Below, one piece after another: positions 53,307 through 62,090 of a stretch of 64,000 bases of DNA. Source of the stretch: Lachnospiraceae bacterium (GTDB lineage: Bacteria; Bacillota; Clostridia; Lachnospirales; Lachnospiraceae); NCBI GenBank assembly GCA_024698075.1, contig JAILRP010000026.1, forward strand, positions 1 to 64,000, read 5' to 3'. Both the position numbers and the translations under genes were made by a program. The notes beneath the pieces are model-generated. The model saw only the letters and a program-made list of their open reading frames with translations. It did not search any database and was not told the origin of the DNA. How positions within the stretch are numbered: position 1 is the first letter of the stretch; every line of letters begins with the position of its first letter.

Positions 53307-54310
53307 TCGGTGACAGAAAAGTATTGTTTTCAGGAATGCAGGCTACGGGTAACCTTACCCTCGGGAATTACCTCGGAGCTCTTCAGAACTGGGTAAATCT
53401 TTCGGAAGAGTATGAATGCTTCTATTCGGTGGTCGATATGCATTCGATCACGGTAAGGCAGGATCCGGCAGAACTGCGAAGGCGTGCGAGAGCCCTTCTG
53501 ACGCTTTATATAGCGGCCGGGCTCGATCCCGAAAAGTGCTGCATATACTATCAGTCGCACGTATCGGGACATGCCGAGCTTGCATGGATATTAAACTGCT
53601 TCACATATATGGGTGAACTGTCGAGAATGACACAGTTCAAGGACAAGTCATCAAAGCATGCGGACAACATAAATGCGGGCCTGTTCACGTATCCGGTCCT
53701 GATGGCGGCAGACATACTTCTGTACCAGGCTGATGTTGTTCCCGTCGGCATCGACCAGATGCAGCATCTTGAGCTGACGCGTGATATAGCACAGCGTTTC
53801 AACGCCATTTACGGGGATGTTTTCACCGTTCCCGAGCCTTATATCGGCAAGGTCGGCGCCAAGATCATGAGCCTGCAGGATCCGATGAAGAAGATGAGCA
53901 AGTCCGACGAGAATCCGAATGCGAGCATATACCTGATGGACGATCCCGATACGATAATGCGCAAATTCAAGCGTGCCGTGACAGACTCCGAGGGCTCGGT
54001 CGCATATGACGAAGAAAAGCAGCCGGGCATCTGCAATCTCATTGATATTTACTGTGCGTGCACCGGAAACTCCAGGGACGAGACCGTTGCGGAGTTTTCC
54101 GGAAAGGGCTACGGCGAATTCAAGACAAAGGTCGGAGAGAGCGTAGTAGAAAAGCTCCGCCCGCTTCAGGAGAAGGTGGCAGAGCTTGAAAAGAACAAAG
54201 ACTTTATTGATTCCGTAATAAAGAACAATGCCGAGAAGGCCCAGTATGTTTCAAACAAAACCCTCCGGAAAGTTCAGAAGAAGGTGGGCTTTCCGGAAAG
54301 GATCAGATAG
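53303..54310 (+). CDS. trpS: tryptophanyl-tRNA synthetase
   Basis: Class I synthetase. The 335 residues contain the HIGH-like motif ATGNLTLGNYLGAL, VGIDQMQHLELTRDIAQRFN and the KMSKS motif KKMSKSDENP. It starts in the stop region of the GH13-fold gene (ATGA overlap) and ends 3 nt before the convergent potD. Confidence 0.96.
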   Translation: MIGDRKVLFSGMQATGNLTLGNYLGALQNWVNLSEEYECFYSVVDMHSITVRQDPAELRRRARALLTLYIAAGLDPEKCCIYYQSHVSGHAELAWILNCFTYMGELSRMTQFKDKSSKHADNINAGLFTYPVLMAADILLYQADVVPVGIDQMQHLELTRDIAQRFNAIYGDVFTVPEPYIGKVGAKIMSLQDPMKKMSKSDENPNASIYLMDDPDTIMRKFKRAVTDSEGSVAYDEEKQPGICNLIDIYCACTGNSRDETVAEFSGKGYGEFKTKVGESVVEKLRPLQEKVAELEKNKDFIDSVIKNNAEKAQYVSNKTLRKVQKKVGFPERIR

Positions 54311-54313
54311 GGA

Positions 54314-55366
54314 TCATTCCGACTTGATCTCTTTCCAGAGGTCATTGTATAAAGCGGTCGTATCCGCATCAAGTGCTTCGTAGATCTCACAGTTTCCCAC
54401 CGATTCATCCGTAGGGACTACGGCAGGATTGTTTTTGAACTCATCATCCATGGAATCCACAACGGCCTTGTTCGGAGTTGAATAGTAGATATATTCGAAA
54501 TTGGCTTCGGCGACATCCTCGCGGCAGAGAAAATCAAGAAATTTCTCGGCCGCTTCTTTATTTTTGCATTTTTTGGTAATGATCCACGAATCGATCCAGA
54601 GATTGCTGCCTTCCTTCGGGATGACGTATTCAAGGTCGGGATTGTATTCGTTTCCGAGATATGCCTCGCCCGAATATACAACGGCCATAACGGCATTCTC
54701 CGCGACGACTTCATCCCTTGCTTCATCAACAAGATAGCTCGACACGTCACTTTTCTGTTTCTTCAGAAGCTCTGCGGCTTCCCTTATCTCATTTTCGTCC
54801 TTCGTGTTAAGAGAATAACCTAGGTATTTTAACGCCACCATGAACGAATCGCGCATGCTGTCCTGCATTATGATCTGGCCGCTGTAGCTTCCGTCAAAGA
54901 GCACGTCCCAGCTGTCGACGGGAGCCTTGACCTGCTTAGTGTTGTACAGTATCCCGACAGTGCCCCAGAAGTAGGGGAGTGCATATTTACCCTCGGGATC
55001 GTAGCTTTTTGAATACCCGGCAAACTTGGGATCTATGTTTTTGTAGTTTTCAAATGAGGAAAAGTCAACGCTCTCGGCCTGTCCCTCATCGATGAGACGT
55101 TTTATCATGTAATCGGAAGTACATAAAAGATCATAGTCTATGGCGCCTGATGTGAACTTGGTATACATCTCTTCGGGTGTGGTGGCTTCTTCGTATTTTA
55201 TCTCTATGCCCGTTTCTTTGGTAAACTTTGCGATCATTTCGGGATCAAGGTATTCGCTGTAATTGAATACGGTAAGAGAGCCCCCGGAAGAGCTTTTGCC
55301 GCACCCCGGAAGCAGGCATAAAGATGAAATGATGAGAATGAGTGAGGCAGCAATGGTCTTTTTCAT
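54314..55366 (-). CDS. potD: spermidine/putrescine ABC transporter, substrate-binding lipoprotein
   Basis: The 350-residue protein has a lipoprotein signal (ISSLCLLPGCGKSS), then the PotD fold with TVFNYSEYLDPEMI, VYSGEAYLGNEYN and an IDSWIITKKCKNKEAAEKFLD segment. It binds polyamines outside the membrane and delivers them to PotBC. Last gene of the minus-strand potABCD operon. Confidence 0.93.
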   Translation of the reverse strand: MKKTIAASLILIISSLCLLPGCGKSSSGGSLTVFNYSEYLDPEMIAKFTKETGIEIKYEEATTPEEMYTKFTSGAIDYDLLCTSDYMIKRLIDEGQAESVDFSSFENYKNIDPKFAGYSKSYDPEGKYALPYFWGTVGILYNTKQVKAPVDSWDVLFDGSYSGQIIMQDSMRDSFMVALKYLGYSLNTKDENEIREAAELLKKQKSDVSSYLVDEARDEVVAENAVMAVVYSGEAYLGNEYNPDLEYVIPKEGSNLWIDSWIITKKCKNKEAAEKFLDFLCREDVAEANFEYIYYSTPNKAVVDSMDDEFKNNPAVVPTDESVGNCEIYEALDADTTALYNDLWKEIKSE

Positions 55367-55367
55367 G

Positions 55368-56168
55368 TTATCCGATCTCCTTGTTCTTCGTAATATATTT
55401 ATCTTCCTTTGAACCTGTCAGTATGTTAACGGCTATCAGAATGATGAGCACGAGCAGGAACAGGACAGATGAGAGAGCATACATTTCGGGCTTGATGCCT
55501 TTTCTGATCTCACCGTATATGAGAGTTGAGAGCGTATTGACTCCCGGTCCTTTTGTAAAATATGTTATCACAAAATCGTCCATCGACATCGTGACCGCCA
55601 TGAAAAATCCTGCAAGTATCCCGGGCATCAGTCCGGGAAGCATGATCCGTAAAAAAGCATATAAAGTCGTCGCCCCAAGATCCCTTGCGGCCTCGAACTG
55701 GCGTATGTCCATTGTCTCGAGCTTGGGCAGGATGCACAGGATCACGTAAGGTATGTTAAAGGTGACGTGAGCCAGAAGAATGCTTGAAAAACCGAGCGGA
55801 AGGAATCTGACGAACCACAGCATCAGTGCTATGCCTGTAACTATGTCTGCATTGAGAAGAGGAATGTTCGTAAAGAAGAGCATTACCCTGCGGCCGCTTT
55901 TCCTCATGGAATAAATGCCGAGGGCGGCAAACAGGCCGATAAGGCTTGCTGTTGCTGCAGACAGAAGGGCAAGCGCAAGGGTTGTCCCGAATGCTTTCAT
56001 TATGGCGCTGCTGCCAAAGAGGGTGCGGTACCACCTGAAAGTAAATCCCGTCCATAAAACCCTTGATTTTGACGCGTTGAAGCTTAAGGCGATAAGCACC
56101 GCTATAGGCGCATAAAGGAACACCATAACGATCCCGATATAAACCTTTCCGAGCCATTTTGCGATCAT
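55368..56168 (-). CDS. potC: spermidine/putrescine ABC transporter permease PotC
   Basis: The 266-residue membrane protein has about six spanning segments and the ABC-2 binding-protein-dependent EAA loop (EAARDLGATTLYAFLRIMLPGLMPGI). It overlaps potB by 4 nt and stops one base before potD begins. Confidence 0.93.
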   Translation of the reverse strand: MIAKWLGKVYIGIVMVFLYAPIAVLIALSFNASKSRVLWTGFTFRWYRTLFGSSAIMKAFGTTLALALLSAATASLIGLFAALGIYSMRKSGRRVMLFFTNIPLLNADIVTGIALMLWFVRFLPLGFSSILLAHVTFNIPYVILCILPKLETMDIRQFEAARDLGATTLYAFLRIMLPGLMPGILAGFFMAVTMSMDDFVITYFTKGPGVNTLSTLIYGEIRKGIKPEMYALSSVLFLLVLIILIAVNILTGSKEDKYITKNKEIG

Positions 56169-56989
56169 ATGACGAATCCCCTCCCTTTATCGGAATCGCC
56201 CCTTCCGAATATGAGAGTTGTAAGGAGCACGAAGACCATCAGGGTAACGGACAGTCCGGAGCCTAAGTTCCAGTTCATGCTGACGGAAAATTCCTGTTCT
56301 ATGACGTTTCCGAGCAGCTGGATCTTGCCGCCGCCGAGTATGTTTGCGATAACGAATTCCGTCATCGATGGGACGAAAACCATAGTTATGCCGCTTCCTA
56401 TCGCTGAGAGCGAGAGAGGCAGCATGATCTTGGTGAGAACTGTGAACCTGTCGGCACCGAGATCCTTTGAGGCCTCGATGATGTCATCGGGTATGGCCAG
56501 GACTCCGTTTAATACCGGGAGCAGCATATACGGAAGATAGTCGTATACCATTCCGAGCACAATCGCAAATTCCGTGTTTATGATATTGATCCTGCCAATC
56601 CCGGCAGCAGTCAGGAAATGGTTTATGATGCCGTTCTTTGAAATCAGCATCTGTATCGCGAGTATCCGGAGTATGAAGTTCATCCACATGGGAAGTATCA
56701 TTATGAACTGGAGTGTCTTTTTGTTCCGTATCTTTGACGATTTTATGATGAGTGCAGCGGGATATGATATGAGAATGCATACGAGGGAGCTTACGAATGC
56801 AAGCTCTATGGAAAGAAACAGCGCCTTTCTGTGAACAGGGTCAAAGATTGCGATGAGGTTTCCGAATGTAGCATCACCCTCGGGAGAGGTTGCGGCTTTT
56901 GCGAACACAAAAAGAAGAGGGATCACGGTGAAACCTATGATCCAGAATACGTACGGTATTGACAGTAACTGCATTCTTTTTCGCTTCAT
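56165..56989 (-). CDS. potB: spermidine/putrescine ABC transporter permease PotB
   Basis: The 274-residue membrane protein has about six spanning segments and an EAA loop ([26 protein letters not shown]). It overlaps potA and potC by 4 nt at each end. Confidence 0.93.
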   Translation of the reverse strand: MKRKRMQLLSIPYVFWIIGFTVIPLLFVFAKAATSPEGDATFGNLIAIFDPVHRKALFLSIELAFVSSLVCILISYPAALIIKSSKIRNKKTLQFIMILPMWMNFILRILAIQMLISKNGIINHFLTAAGIGRINIINTEFAIVLGMVYDYLPYMLLPVLNGVLAIPDDIIEASKDLGADRFTVLTKIMLPLSLSAIGSGITMVFVPSMTEFVIANILGGGKIQLLGNVIEQEFSVSMNWNLGSGLSVTLMVFVLLTTLIFGRGDSDKGRGFVI

Positions 56990-58083
56990 AAAGGCTGCCC
57001 CTGGGGATAATCCTCGATGTTCAGGATCTCCTCGTCCTCCGACTGCGGTTTGTGCATGATCTGGAAGTTGTCGGGAATGACGCTGATCCCGACATGGCTT
57101 CCGGCAGGGAAGTTCAGTGTAGTCTGTGCCATAAAGGTTATGCCGATGGCACTTTCTATCTGTATCTCATAATGAACGCCCTTGAAAATTATCGATGTTA
57201 CGACTCCTGTCGTCTGGCCTCCTTCAACGGGGCCGAGCTCGACATCCTCGGGCCTTATCACAACGTCGACCGGTTCATTTTTCTCAAATCCGGTGTCAAC
57301 ACATTCAAAGCTTTTGCCGCCTATGCTGACGAGCCTGTCCTCGAGCATTATGCCGTCTATGATATTGCTTTCTCCGATAAAGTCAGCCACGAATGCATTG
57401 GTGGGCTCGTTATAAATGCTCTCGGGAGTGCCGATCTGCTGGATATAGCCCTGGTTCATTACAACGATGGTGTCTGACATCGTGAGGGCTTCTTCCTGGT
57501 CGTGGGTAACATATATGAACGTGATTCCAAGCTCATTCTTAAGCCTGATGAGTTCATACTGCATTTCCTGGCGGAGTTTCAGGTCAAGGGCCCCGAGAGG
57601 CTCATCGAGGAGCAGTACCTTAGGCTCGTTCACTATGGCCCGTGCTATTGCGATACGCTGCTGCTGGCCGCCCGAGAGTGAATCGGGCATGCGGTCCTCG
57701 TAGCCTGGAAGGTTTACGAGGTCAAGAGCGTATTTTATCTTTTCGCGGATGTATTCATTGTCCTTCTTCCTGATGCGCAGGCCGAAAGCTATGTTTTCGG
57801 CGATGGTCATATGGGTAAAGAGGGCATATTTCTGAAAGACCGTATTGAGCTGCCTCCGGTTTGGGGGAAGCTTGGTTATATCTTTGCCGTCAAAAAAAAC
57901 ACTGCCCACATCGGGAGTCTCAAACCCCCCAATGATCCGCAGGATTGTAGTTTTGCCGCAGCCGGAGGGGCCGAGAAGCGTAACGAATTCGTTCTCGCGT
58001 ATATAGAGATTGAGCTCGTCAAGAACCATTGTGTTTCCGAATGATTTGGAAATATTTTTTAACTCTATAAGCTTTTTGCTCAA
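56986..58083 (-). CDS. potA: spermidine/putrescine ABC transporter ATPase PotA
   Basis: Energises polyamine import. The 365 residues have Walker [14 protein letters not shown], signature [15 protein letters not shown], Walker [13 protein letters not shown] and a C-terminal TOBE domain ([11 protein letters not shown]). The start is TTG, 12 nt after GGAGG; an ATT in between is an unlikely alternative. First gene of the operon, with a -10 TATAAT (58124-58119 on the minus strand) upstream. Confidence 0.94.
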   Translation of the reverse strand: MSKKLIELKNISKSFGNTMVLDELNLYIRENEFVTLLGPSGCGKTTILRIIGGFETPDVGSVFFDGKDITKLPPNRRQLNTVFQKYALFTHMTIAENIAFGLRIRKKDNEYIREKIKYALDLVNLPGYEDRMPDSLSGGQQQRIAIARAIVNEPKVLLLDEPLGALDLKLRQEMQYELIRLKNELGITFIYVTHDQEEALTMSDTIVVMNQGYIQQIGTPESIYNEPTNAFVADFIGESNIIDGIMLEDRLVSIGGKSFECVDTGFEKNEPVDVVIRPEDVELGPVEGGQTTGVVTSIIFKGVHYEIQIESAIGITFMAQTTLNFPAGSHVGISVIPDNFQIMHKPQSEDEEILNIEDYPQGQPL

Positions 58084-58108
58084 TTTAATATGAAACCTCC
58101 GGACAGTC

Positions 58109-58239
58109 AGTATAGGTGATTATACAGTAAATCAATAGCGAATAAAAGGTATTTCTTGTAAATATTGACTTTTGTCCCAACCGAAATATACTGCAACAAT
58201 ATATAGCGGTTGACAACAAATGACAATAGGCGGAAAATA
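58109..58239. promoter_or_regulatory. divergent intergenic region of potA and the lactonase-like gene
   Basis: The 203 nt between the genes hold TATAAT on the minus strand (58124-58119) for potABCD, TTGACA on the plus strand (58210-58215) with only a poor -10 (GAAAAT, 17 nt on), a NrdR-box-like core CAATATATAG (58197-58206), and a loose dyad TTGTCCCAACCG / CGGTTGACAACA around it. The 13-mer ACAATATATAGCG here also stands before rnhB. Confidence 0.45.
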
Positions 58240-58286
58240 ACCATGTATGTATTTTTATATGAAAACAGCTGACAGAGGAACATCTG

Positions 58287-59468
58287 ATGGCAGGAACATC
58301 CAAAACAGCAGCCGCAAAACCGGCCGCACCCAAAAAAACGGCTTCTAAGACAGTTTCGAAAGACACTGCCCCAAAGAAGACCGCGGACAAAAAAGAATCC
58401 AGAGCGGGCGCAAAAGGCAAAGAAGACAGATACGTTGCCTATGTTTCCACTTATACGAGAAATGCGGATAAGGGGATATATGTTTATGACGTTGATGTGG
58501 AGAAGGGAAGGTTTATCCCGAAAGATGAGGTAAAGATCACCAACTCTTCGTACCTGACCATTTCACACAACGGCAGAAATCTTTATGCTATAACCGATTT
58601 TGGCGTAGAGGCTTATACGATCAAGCCTGACGGATGCCTTGAAAATATCGGCACGGCTTCGATAAACGGAATGAGGGGATGCTATCTTTCGACTGATTAC
58701 GAAGATAAGTATCTGTTCGTTGCCGGATACCATGATGCAAAAGTCACCGTGCTCAGGATAAATGATGACGGAACGGTAGGCGAGATAACGGACGAAATGT
58801 TTTCGGCAGGGCTCGGAAGCATCATCGAGAGGTCGTTCCTTCCGCATGTGACCTGCGCCAAGATGACAAGGGACAATAAATATCTGTGCGTATGCGACTG
58901 CGGAATGGATCAGGTCAAGATATATGATTTTGACAGCAGGACCGGAAAGCTCCGCATCAAGGACATGATCCGCCTCGACCAGGACAGCTCGCCGAGATAC
59001 ATTAAATTCCATAAGAGCGGGAAGTTCGCCTATGTTATCCAGGAGATGGCGAACAAGATAGATATTTTTTCATATAATGGTGAGGGTGACAACCCTGATT
59101 TTGAAAAGATCGGTTCGGTTTCAACGCTCAATGAAGACTATAAGACATCGGGAAGCATTTCATGTGCCATGAAGTTTTCGCCAGACCATAAGTATCTTAT
59201 GTGTTCCATTGCCGGGGGAAACAGTGTGACGCTCTATGCGATAGATGAGAAGACCGGACTGCTTGACAAACGGTTCAATCTTCCCGTTTCCGGAGATTAT
59301 CCCAAGGATGTGGCTTTCTTCCCGGATCTTAAACATATTGTTAGCCTTAACCATGAATCCAATACGATGAGCTTCCTTACGCTCAACCTTAAGGATGACA
59401 CGATAGTCCTTAACGGGCCGTTCATCAAGGTTCCGAGCGGGAACTGCATTATCACCAAGAGATTATGA
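58287..59468 (+). CDS. lactonase-type beta-propeller protein with basic Ala/Lys/Pro-rich tail
   Basis: The 393-residue protein has two parts. Residues 1-46 are a Lys/Ala/Pro/Ser/Thr-rich basic segment (TAAAKPAAPKKTASKT and similar), like a histone H1 tail. Residues about 47-393 are a seven-bladed propeller of the lactonase (6-phosphogluconolactonase-like) family, with YVSTYTRNADKGIYVYDVD, FLPHVTCAKMTRDNKYLCVCDCG, SPRYIKFHKSGKFAYV and YPKDVAFFPDLKHIVSLNHESNTM. No signal peptide is present, so it should be cytoplasmic. True activity is unproven; pentose-phosphate context is absent. VanY-type and tgt genes follow. Confidence 0.83.
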   Translation: MAGTSKTAAAKPAAPKKTASKTVSKDTAPKKTADKKESRAGAKGKEDRYVAYVSTYTRNADKGIYVYDVDVEKGRFIPKDEVKITNSSYLTISHNGRNLYAITDFGVEAYTIKPDGCLENIGTASINGMRGCYLSTDYEDKYLFVAGYHDAKVTVLRINDDGTVGEITDEMFSAGLGSIIERSFLPHVTCAKMTRDNKYLCVCDCGMDQVKIYDFDSRTGKLRIKDMIRLDQDSSPRYIKFHKSGKFAYVIQEMANKIDIFSYNGEGDNPDFEKIGSVSTLNEDYKTSGSISCAMKFSPDHKYLMCSIAGGNSVTLYAIDEKTGLLDKRFNLPVSGDYPKDVAFFPDLKHIVSLNHESNTMSFLTLNLKDDTIVLNGPFIKVPSGNCIITKRL

Positions 59469-60445
59469 GAACGCCGGCTTATTACATTGACAAGTTCATT
59501 ACAGCCGTATACATTGCCTGCCTTATGGGAGGTATTTTGGTGTGCTTTTCTCCCAAGACGGATGTTCATGCCGACAGGGTATCGGGGAGGTATGTTGCCG
59601 CTGCCTCGGAAGGGCTTGACTATATGACCGCGGATGATTTTCTCTCTGAAACGGAGAAGCCCGCAGATAAGGAAGACATTTCGAAATATCTGAAAGAAGC
59701 TTCGAAGTCTGTGCTTCATGAAATGCATGGCAAGGAACCGGCCGAAGAGGCAGACAGTGCTGAACCTGATGTTACGGAAGAGCCTGATGAGAATGTGCCC
59801 TCTGATGATGGCGGGATGGATGAGGAATCGGTTGCAGCTTCTGAGCCGGAAAATGATGAAAACCGCATGGAGCCTGATCCTGATGACTGGCACCTTATGC
59901 TCGTCAACAAACAGAATCCCGTTCCCGAGGATTTCGAAGTAAATCTTGCGAACATCAACGGCTCGCTCTATGCCGATGAGAGGATAATCGAGGACATATA
60001 CCGCATGATAGATGACGCGTCGGCTGACGGCGTGGACCTTATGATCTGCAGCGCATACAGGTCATATGACCGGCAGAAGACGCTGTTTGCAAATAAGATA
60101 AATAAACTCATGTCTGAGGGCATGACATATCTTGAGGCATACAGGATAGGCTCGATGAACGTGACCGTTCCCGGAACGAGCGAGCACCATATCGGGCTGG
60201 CGCTTGACATCCTTACCGGAAGCTACACATCGATGGATGACGGCTTCGGCGAAACAAAGGCCGGAATATGGCTTGCGGAAAAAGCACCTGATTACGGATT
60301 CATCCTGCGTTATCCGAAGGGCAAGGAAGAGATCACGGGCATAGTCTATGAGCCGTGGCACTTCAGATATGTCGGAACGAAGTATTCCCATTACATAACA
60401 GAACAGGGCATCTGCCTCGAAGAGTTCCTGAAGGGCGGATACTGA
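59465..60445 (+). CDS. VanY-type D-alanyl-D-alanine carboxypeptidase
   Basis: The 326-residue protein has an N-terminal membrane segment (about 8-30), an acidic linker (about 60-140), then the M15B peptidase domain. Zinc and catalytic motifs are complete: SAYRSYDRQ, SEHHIGLALD and EPWHFRY. It trims the terminal D-Ala from wall peptides outside the membrane. No vancomycin-resistance genes surround it, so a housekeeping wall role is likely. It overlaps the preceding gene by 4 nt and tgt by one base. Confidence 0.92.
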   Translation: MRTPAYYIDKFITAVYIACLMGGILVCFSPKTDVHADRVSGRYVAAASEGLDYMTADDFLSETEKPADKEDISKYLKEASKSVLHEMHGKEPAEEADSAEPDVTEEPDENVPSDDGGMDEESVAASEPENDENRMEPDPDDWHLMLVNKQNPVPEDFEVNLANINGSLYADERIIEDIYRMIDDASADGVDLMICSAYRSYDRQKTLFANKINKLMSEGMTYLEAYRIGSMNVTVPGTSEHHIGLALDILTGSYTSMDDGFGETKAGIWLAEKAPDYGFILRYPKGKEEITGIVYEPWHFRYVGTKYSHYITEQGICLEEFLKGGY

Positions 60446-61581
60446 TGTATAAGATCCTGAAAACGGAAGGCAGGGCAAAACGCTGCGAGTTTACGACCGT
60501 GCATGGCACTGTCCAGACACCCGTGTTCATGAATGTCGGAACCGCGGCGGCCATAAAGGGCGCCGTTTCATCTGTCGATCTTAAGGATCTCGGATGCCAG
60601 ATCGAACTGTCCAATACATATCATCTGCATGTGAGGCCCGGCGATGAGGTGATCAAAAAGCTCGGGGGGATCCACCGATTTATGGCGTGGGACCGGCCGA
60701 TCCTTACCGATTCCGGCGGATTTCAGGTGTTTTCGCTCGCATCACTGCGAAAGATAAAGGAAGAGGGCGTCTATTTCAATTCCCATGTTGACGGCCGCAA
60801 GATATTCATGGGGCCCGAACAGTCCATGCAGATCCAGTCAAACCTCGGAAGCACCGTTGCAATGGCTTTTGACGAGTGTCCTCCGTCGCTTGCCGAGAAA
60901 CAGTATGTAAAGGAGTCTGTGGACAGGACGACAAGGTGGCTCGTCCGCTGCAAAGCCGAGATGGAAAGGCTCTGCGCGCTTGAAGATACGGTCAATCCCG
61001 ACCAGATGCTCTTCGGGATCAATCAGGGTGCAGTCTATCCCGACATCAGGATAGAGCACGCCAAAAGGATATCTGATCTTGACCTTCCGGGTTACTCGAT
61101 CGGAGGACTTGCCGTTGGAGAGCCCAATGAGGTCATGTACAGCATACTTGATGAGGTCGTGCCTTATCTTCCGCAGAACAAGCCGACATATCTGATGGGA
61201 GTCGGAACTCCGAGGGACATACTTGAAGGAGTATACCGCGGAGTGGATTTTTTCGACTGCGTATACCCGTCAAGAAACGGAAGGCACGGGCATCTGTATA
61301 CGGATAAAGGCACGGTGAGGCTCCTGAATGCGAAGTATGAACTTGACGACCGTCCGATCGAGGAAGGTTGCGGATGCAGCACCTGCAGGACATATTCAAG
61401 GGCCTACATCAGACATCTTCTGAAGGCAAAGGAGATGCTCGGGATGCGGCTGTGTGTCATCCATAACCTGTATTACTATAATAATATGATGCGGGAGATA
61501 AGGGATGCGCTTGATGAGGGGCGGTTTGCCTCATACATGAAGAGCAAACTTGAAAAAGTGTCCGCGGATAATGAAAAATAA
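60445..61581 (+). CDS. tgt: tRNA-guanine transglycosylase
   Basis: Exchanges guanine 34 for preQ1 in tRNAs with GUN anticodons. The frame is open from 60355, but the family start MYKILKTEGRAKRCEF is at 60445, overlapping the previous stop (TGATG), giving 378 residues. The catalytic region DSGGFQVFSLA, the GGLAVGEP loop and the zinc site CGCSTC with C- and H-ligands downstream (LCVIHNLYY) are present. The QueT-like transporter at 14303 could supply its precursor. Confidence 0.96.
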   Translation: MYKILKTEGRAKRCEFTTVHGTVQTPVFMNVGTAAAIKGAVSSVDLKDLGCQIELSNTYHLHVRPGDEVIKKLGGIHRFMAWDRPILTDSGGFQVFSLASLRKIKEEGVYFNSHVDGRKIFMGPEQSMQIQSNLGSTVAMAFDECPPSLAEKQYVKESVDRTTRWLVRCKAEMERLCALEDTVNPDQMLFGINQGAVYPDIRIEHAKRISDLDLPGYSIGGLAVGEPNEVMYSILDEVVPYLPQNKPTYLMGVGTPRDILEGVYRGVDFFDCVYPSRNGRHGHLYTDKGTVRLLNAKYELDDRPIEEGCGCSTCRTYSRAYIRHLLKAKEMLGMRLCVIHNLYYYNNMMREIRDALDEGRFASYMKSKLEKVSADNEK

Positions 61582-61583
61582 CC

Positions 61584-61612
61584 TTGAAACATCTATTGTT
61601 GTACTGTATTAT
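61584..61612 (+). promoter_or_regulatory. promoter of yajC
   Basis: TTGAAA (61584-61589), a 17-nt spacer and TATTAT (61607-61612), 34 nt before yajC. So yajC has its own promoter although tgt-yajC is a common pair. Confidence 0.65.
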
Positions 61613-61646
61613 ATAACAAGTTTAACATAGAAAACGGAGGAAAATC

Positions 61647-61982
61647 ATGAATTCAATCATACTGAGTGCTGCAGGCACGGGAGCCGGCGGTGTGGCAGCT
61701 ATCCTGCCGATGATCGGATATATTGCCATATTCGGCGTTGCAATTTATTTTCTTATGATCAGGCCTCAGAAGAAAGAGCAGAAGAGGATGGAAGCTCTCT
61801 TATCAACGATGGCCCCGGGTGATTCGGTCCTGACCACCAGCGGCTTCTACGGCGTTGTCATCGATGTTACGGATGATACCGTGATCGTTGAATTCGGCAG
61901 CAACAAGAACTGCAGGATCCCCATGCAGAAATCCGCCATTACACAGGTTGAGAAACCCGAGGATGCTGCAGCCGGAGAATGA
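61647..61982 (+). CDS. yajC: preprotein translocase subunit YajC
   Basis: Accessory Sec membrane protein. The 111 residues have one membrane span (about 19-37), then the motif IRPQKKEQKRM and GDSVLTTSGFYGVV. It is not followed by secD/secF; the next gene is ilvD, after a terminator. Confidence 0.94.
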   Translation: MNSIILSAAGTGAGGVAAILPMIGYIAIFGVAIYFLMIRPQKKEQKRMEALLSTMAPGDSVLTTSGFYGVVIDVTDDTVIVEFGSNKNCRIPMQKSAITQVEKPEDAAAGE

Positions 61983-62005
61983 TCCTTATAATTCATTGTG
62001 CTTCT

Positions 62006-62033
62006 AGGGATGTCCGCTTCGGGCATCCTTTTT
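62006..62033 (+). terminator. rho-independent terminator after yajC
   Basis: AGGGATGTCCG and CGGGCATCCT (62006-62016, 62020-62029) pair around a 3-nt loop with one G-T pair, followed by TTTTT. Confidence 0.8.
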
Positions 62034-62090
62034 ACAACATAGAGCGTAGGCATATACCGGAGCATGTCATCCGGTAACAGGGAGGATTTA

